The notes beneath the pieces were generated by a model. That model saw only the letters and a program-made list of their open reading frames with translations. It ran no database searches and was not told the DNA's origin. From Clostridia bacterium (GTDB taxonomy: Bacteria; Bacillota; Clostridia; Oscillospirales; Acutalibacteraceae), in the NCBI GenBank assembly GCA_017518415.1, contig JAFWVC010000089.1:1-42992 (forward strand): DNA of 42,992 nucleotides. The letters are read 5' to 3'. Numbering within the stretch: position 1 is the stretch's first letter; each line of letters opens with the position of its first letter. The translations under genes and the position numbers were made by a program. Positions 42,857 to 42,992 of the stretch are shown one piece after another.

Positions 42857-42992
42857 TCATTCTATAAGTTCTGTCAATGCCTTGTTGTAATCATCCTCTA
42901 TAAGAATGACATTCTCGCCGGCACTTCCGAACGTGTCGATGTACCATCTGTTGCATTCCTTCAGGTCATCGGGGGTACAATCGGCTTCCATC
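42857..42992 (-). CDS. 3' end of an unidentified gene (partial)
   Basis: A minus-strand frame enters from the right edge and ends at TGA 42857-42859. The last 44 residues are acidic and end in ILIEDDYNKALTELIE. There is an ATG at 42991, but it is unclear if it is the start. The DNA is visibly AT-richer than in the neighbouring genes. No family can be assigned from so little. Confidence 0.45.
   Translation of the reverse strand, partial: MEADCTPDDLKECNRWYIDTFGSAGENVILIEDDYNKALTELIE

Noticed and set aside
1..42992. CRISPR arrays, tRNA or rRNA genes, insertion sequences
   Set aside because: Intergenic spaces are short and no regularly spaced repeats, cloverleaf-type sequences, rRNA segments or transposase frames were seen.

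Overview
The window is a GC-rich, gene-dense bacterial chromosome segment. It probably comes from a Gram-positive Clostridia-type anaerobe of the Oscillospiraceae/Ruminococcaceae kind; no genus can be named. This rests on strong AAAGGAGG-type ribosome binding sites, sigma-A-like promoters (TTGnnn-17-TAnnnT, often with an extended TGn), type III pantothenate kinase, DUF896 (YnzC-like), DUF1934 directly before argS, an EpsC-type CysE, and a possible Gram-positive LexA (Cheo-type) operator. There are no rRNA or tRNA genes, CRISPR arrays or recognisable insertion sequences. About 40 genes fill the window and intergenic space is small.

Layout, left to right. 1-4927 (-): a four-gene run of a DUF4432 sugar-epimerase-like protein, a D-2-hydroxyacid dehydrogenase, a membrane-bound WbpM/PglF-type NDP-sugar 4,6-dehydratase and a nucleotidyltransferase cut by the window edge. 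It looks like the end of a surface-polysaccharide locus. 5012-5721 (+): two half-size TauE/SafE (TSUP) proteins coupled by ATGA. 5712-7588 (-): two membrane-anchored secreted proteins, one with a LamG domain and a natural poly-histidine tail. 7751-10291 (+): coaX, an ECF S-component, a DUF896 protein and radC. 10549-11697 (+): a glycerate kinase of clearly different base composition. 11783-13765 (+): uvrB. 13835-18650 (-): secA-ychF-diacylglycerol kinase. 18829-21796 (+): murI-DUF1934-argS. 21847-25837 (-): a heterodimeric ABC exporter followed by a small PQ-loop/SemiSWEET-like membrane protein.

25947-26534 (-) is a membrane protein of unknown function. It diverges from a two-gene predicted DNA repair/modification unit (26681-28716, +): a radical SAM protein with a helix-hairpin-helix, and a DUF4130 partner. 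This unit has a perfect consensus promoter overlaid by two LexA-like boxes spaced 21 bp apart, and it is the most interesting locus in the window.

28795-41935 (-) is a long co-directional block with gaps of 115 bp or less and many overlaps. In transcription order it reads recA, recX, rimO, pgsA, cysE, cysS, a PfkB kinase, a membrane protein, copZ, copA, a lipoprotein nuclease and an oversized type IV prepilin-like protein. 42089-42661 (+) is a PAP2 phosphatase. The last ~220 bp hold a terminator, a hairpin and the 3' end of an AT-richer minus-strand frame, possibly a boundary with accessory DNA.

Convergent transcripts are separated by strong bidirectional hairpin terminators (13783-13817, 21805-21839, 28753-28781). 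Several divergent pairs have good back-to-back promoters (7636-7712, 18683-18790, 26572-26644, 41993-42065).
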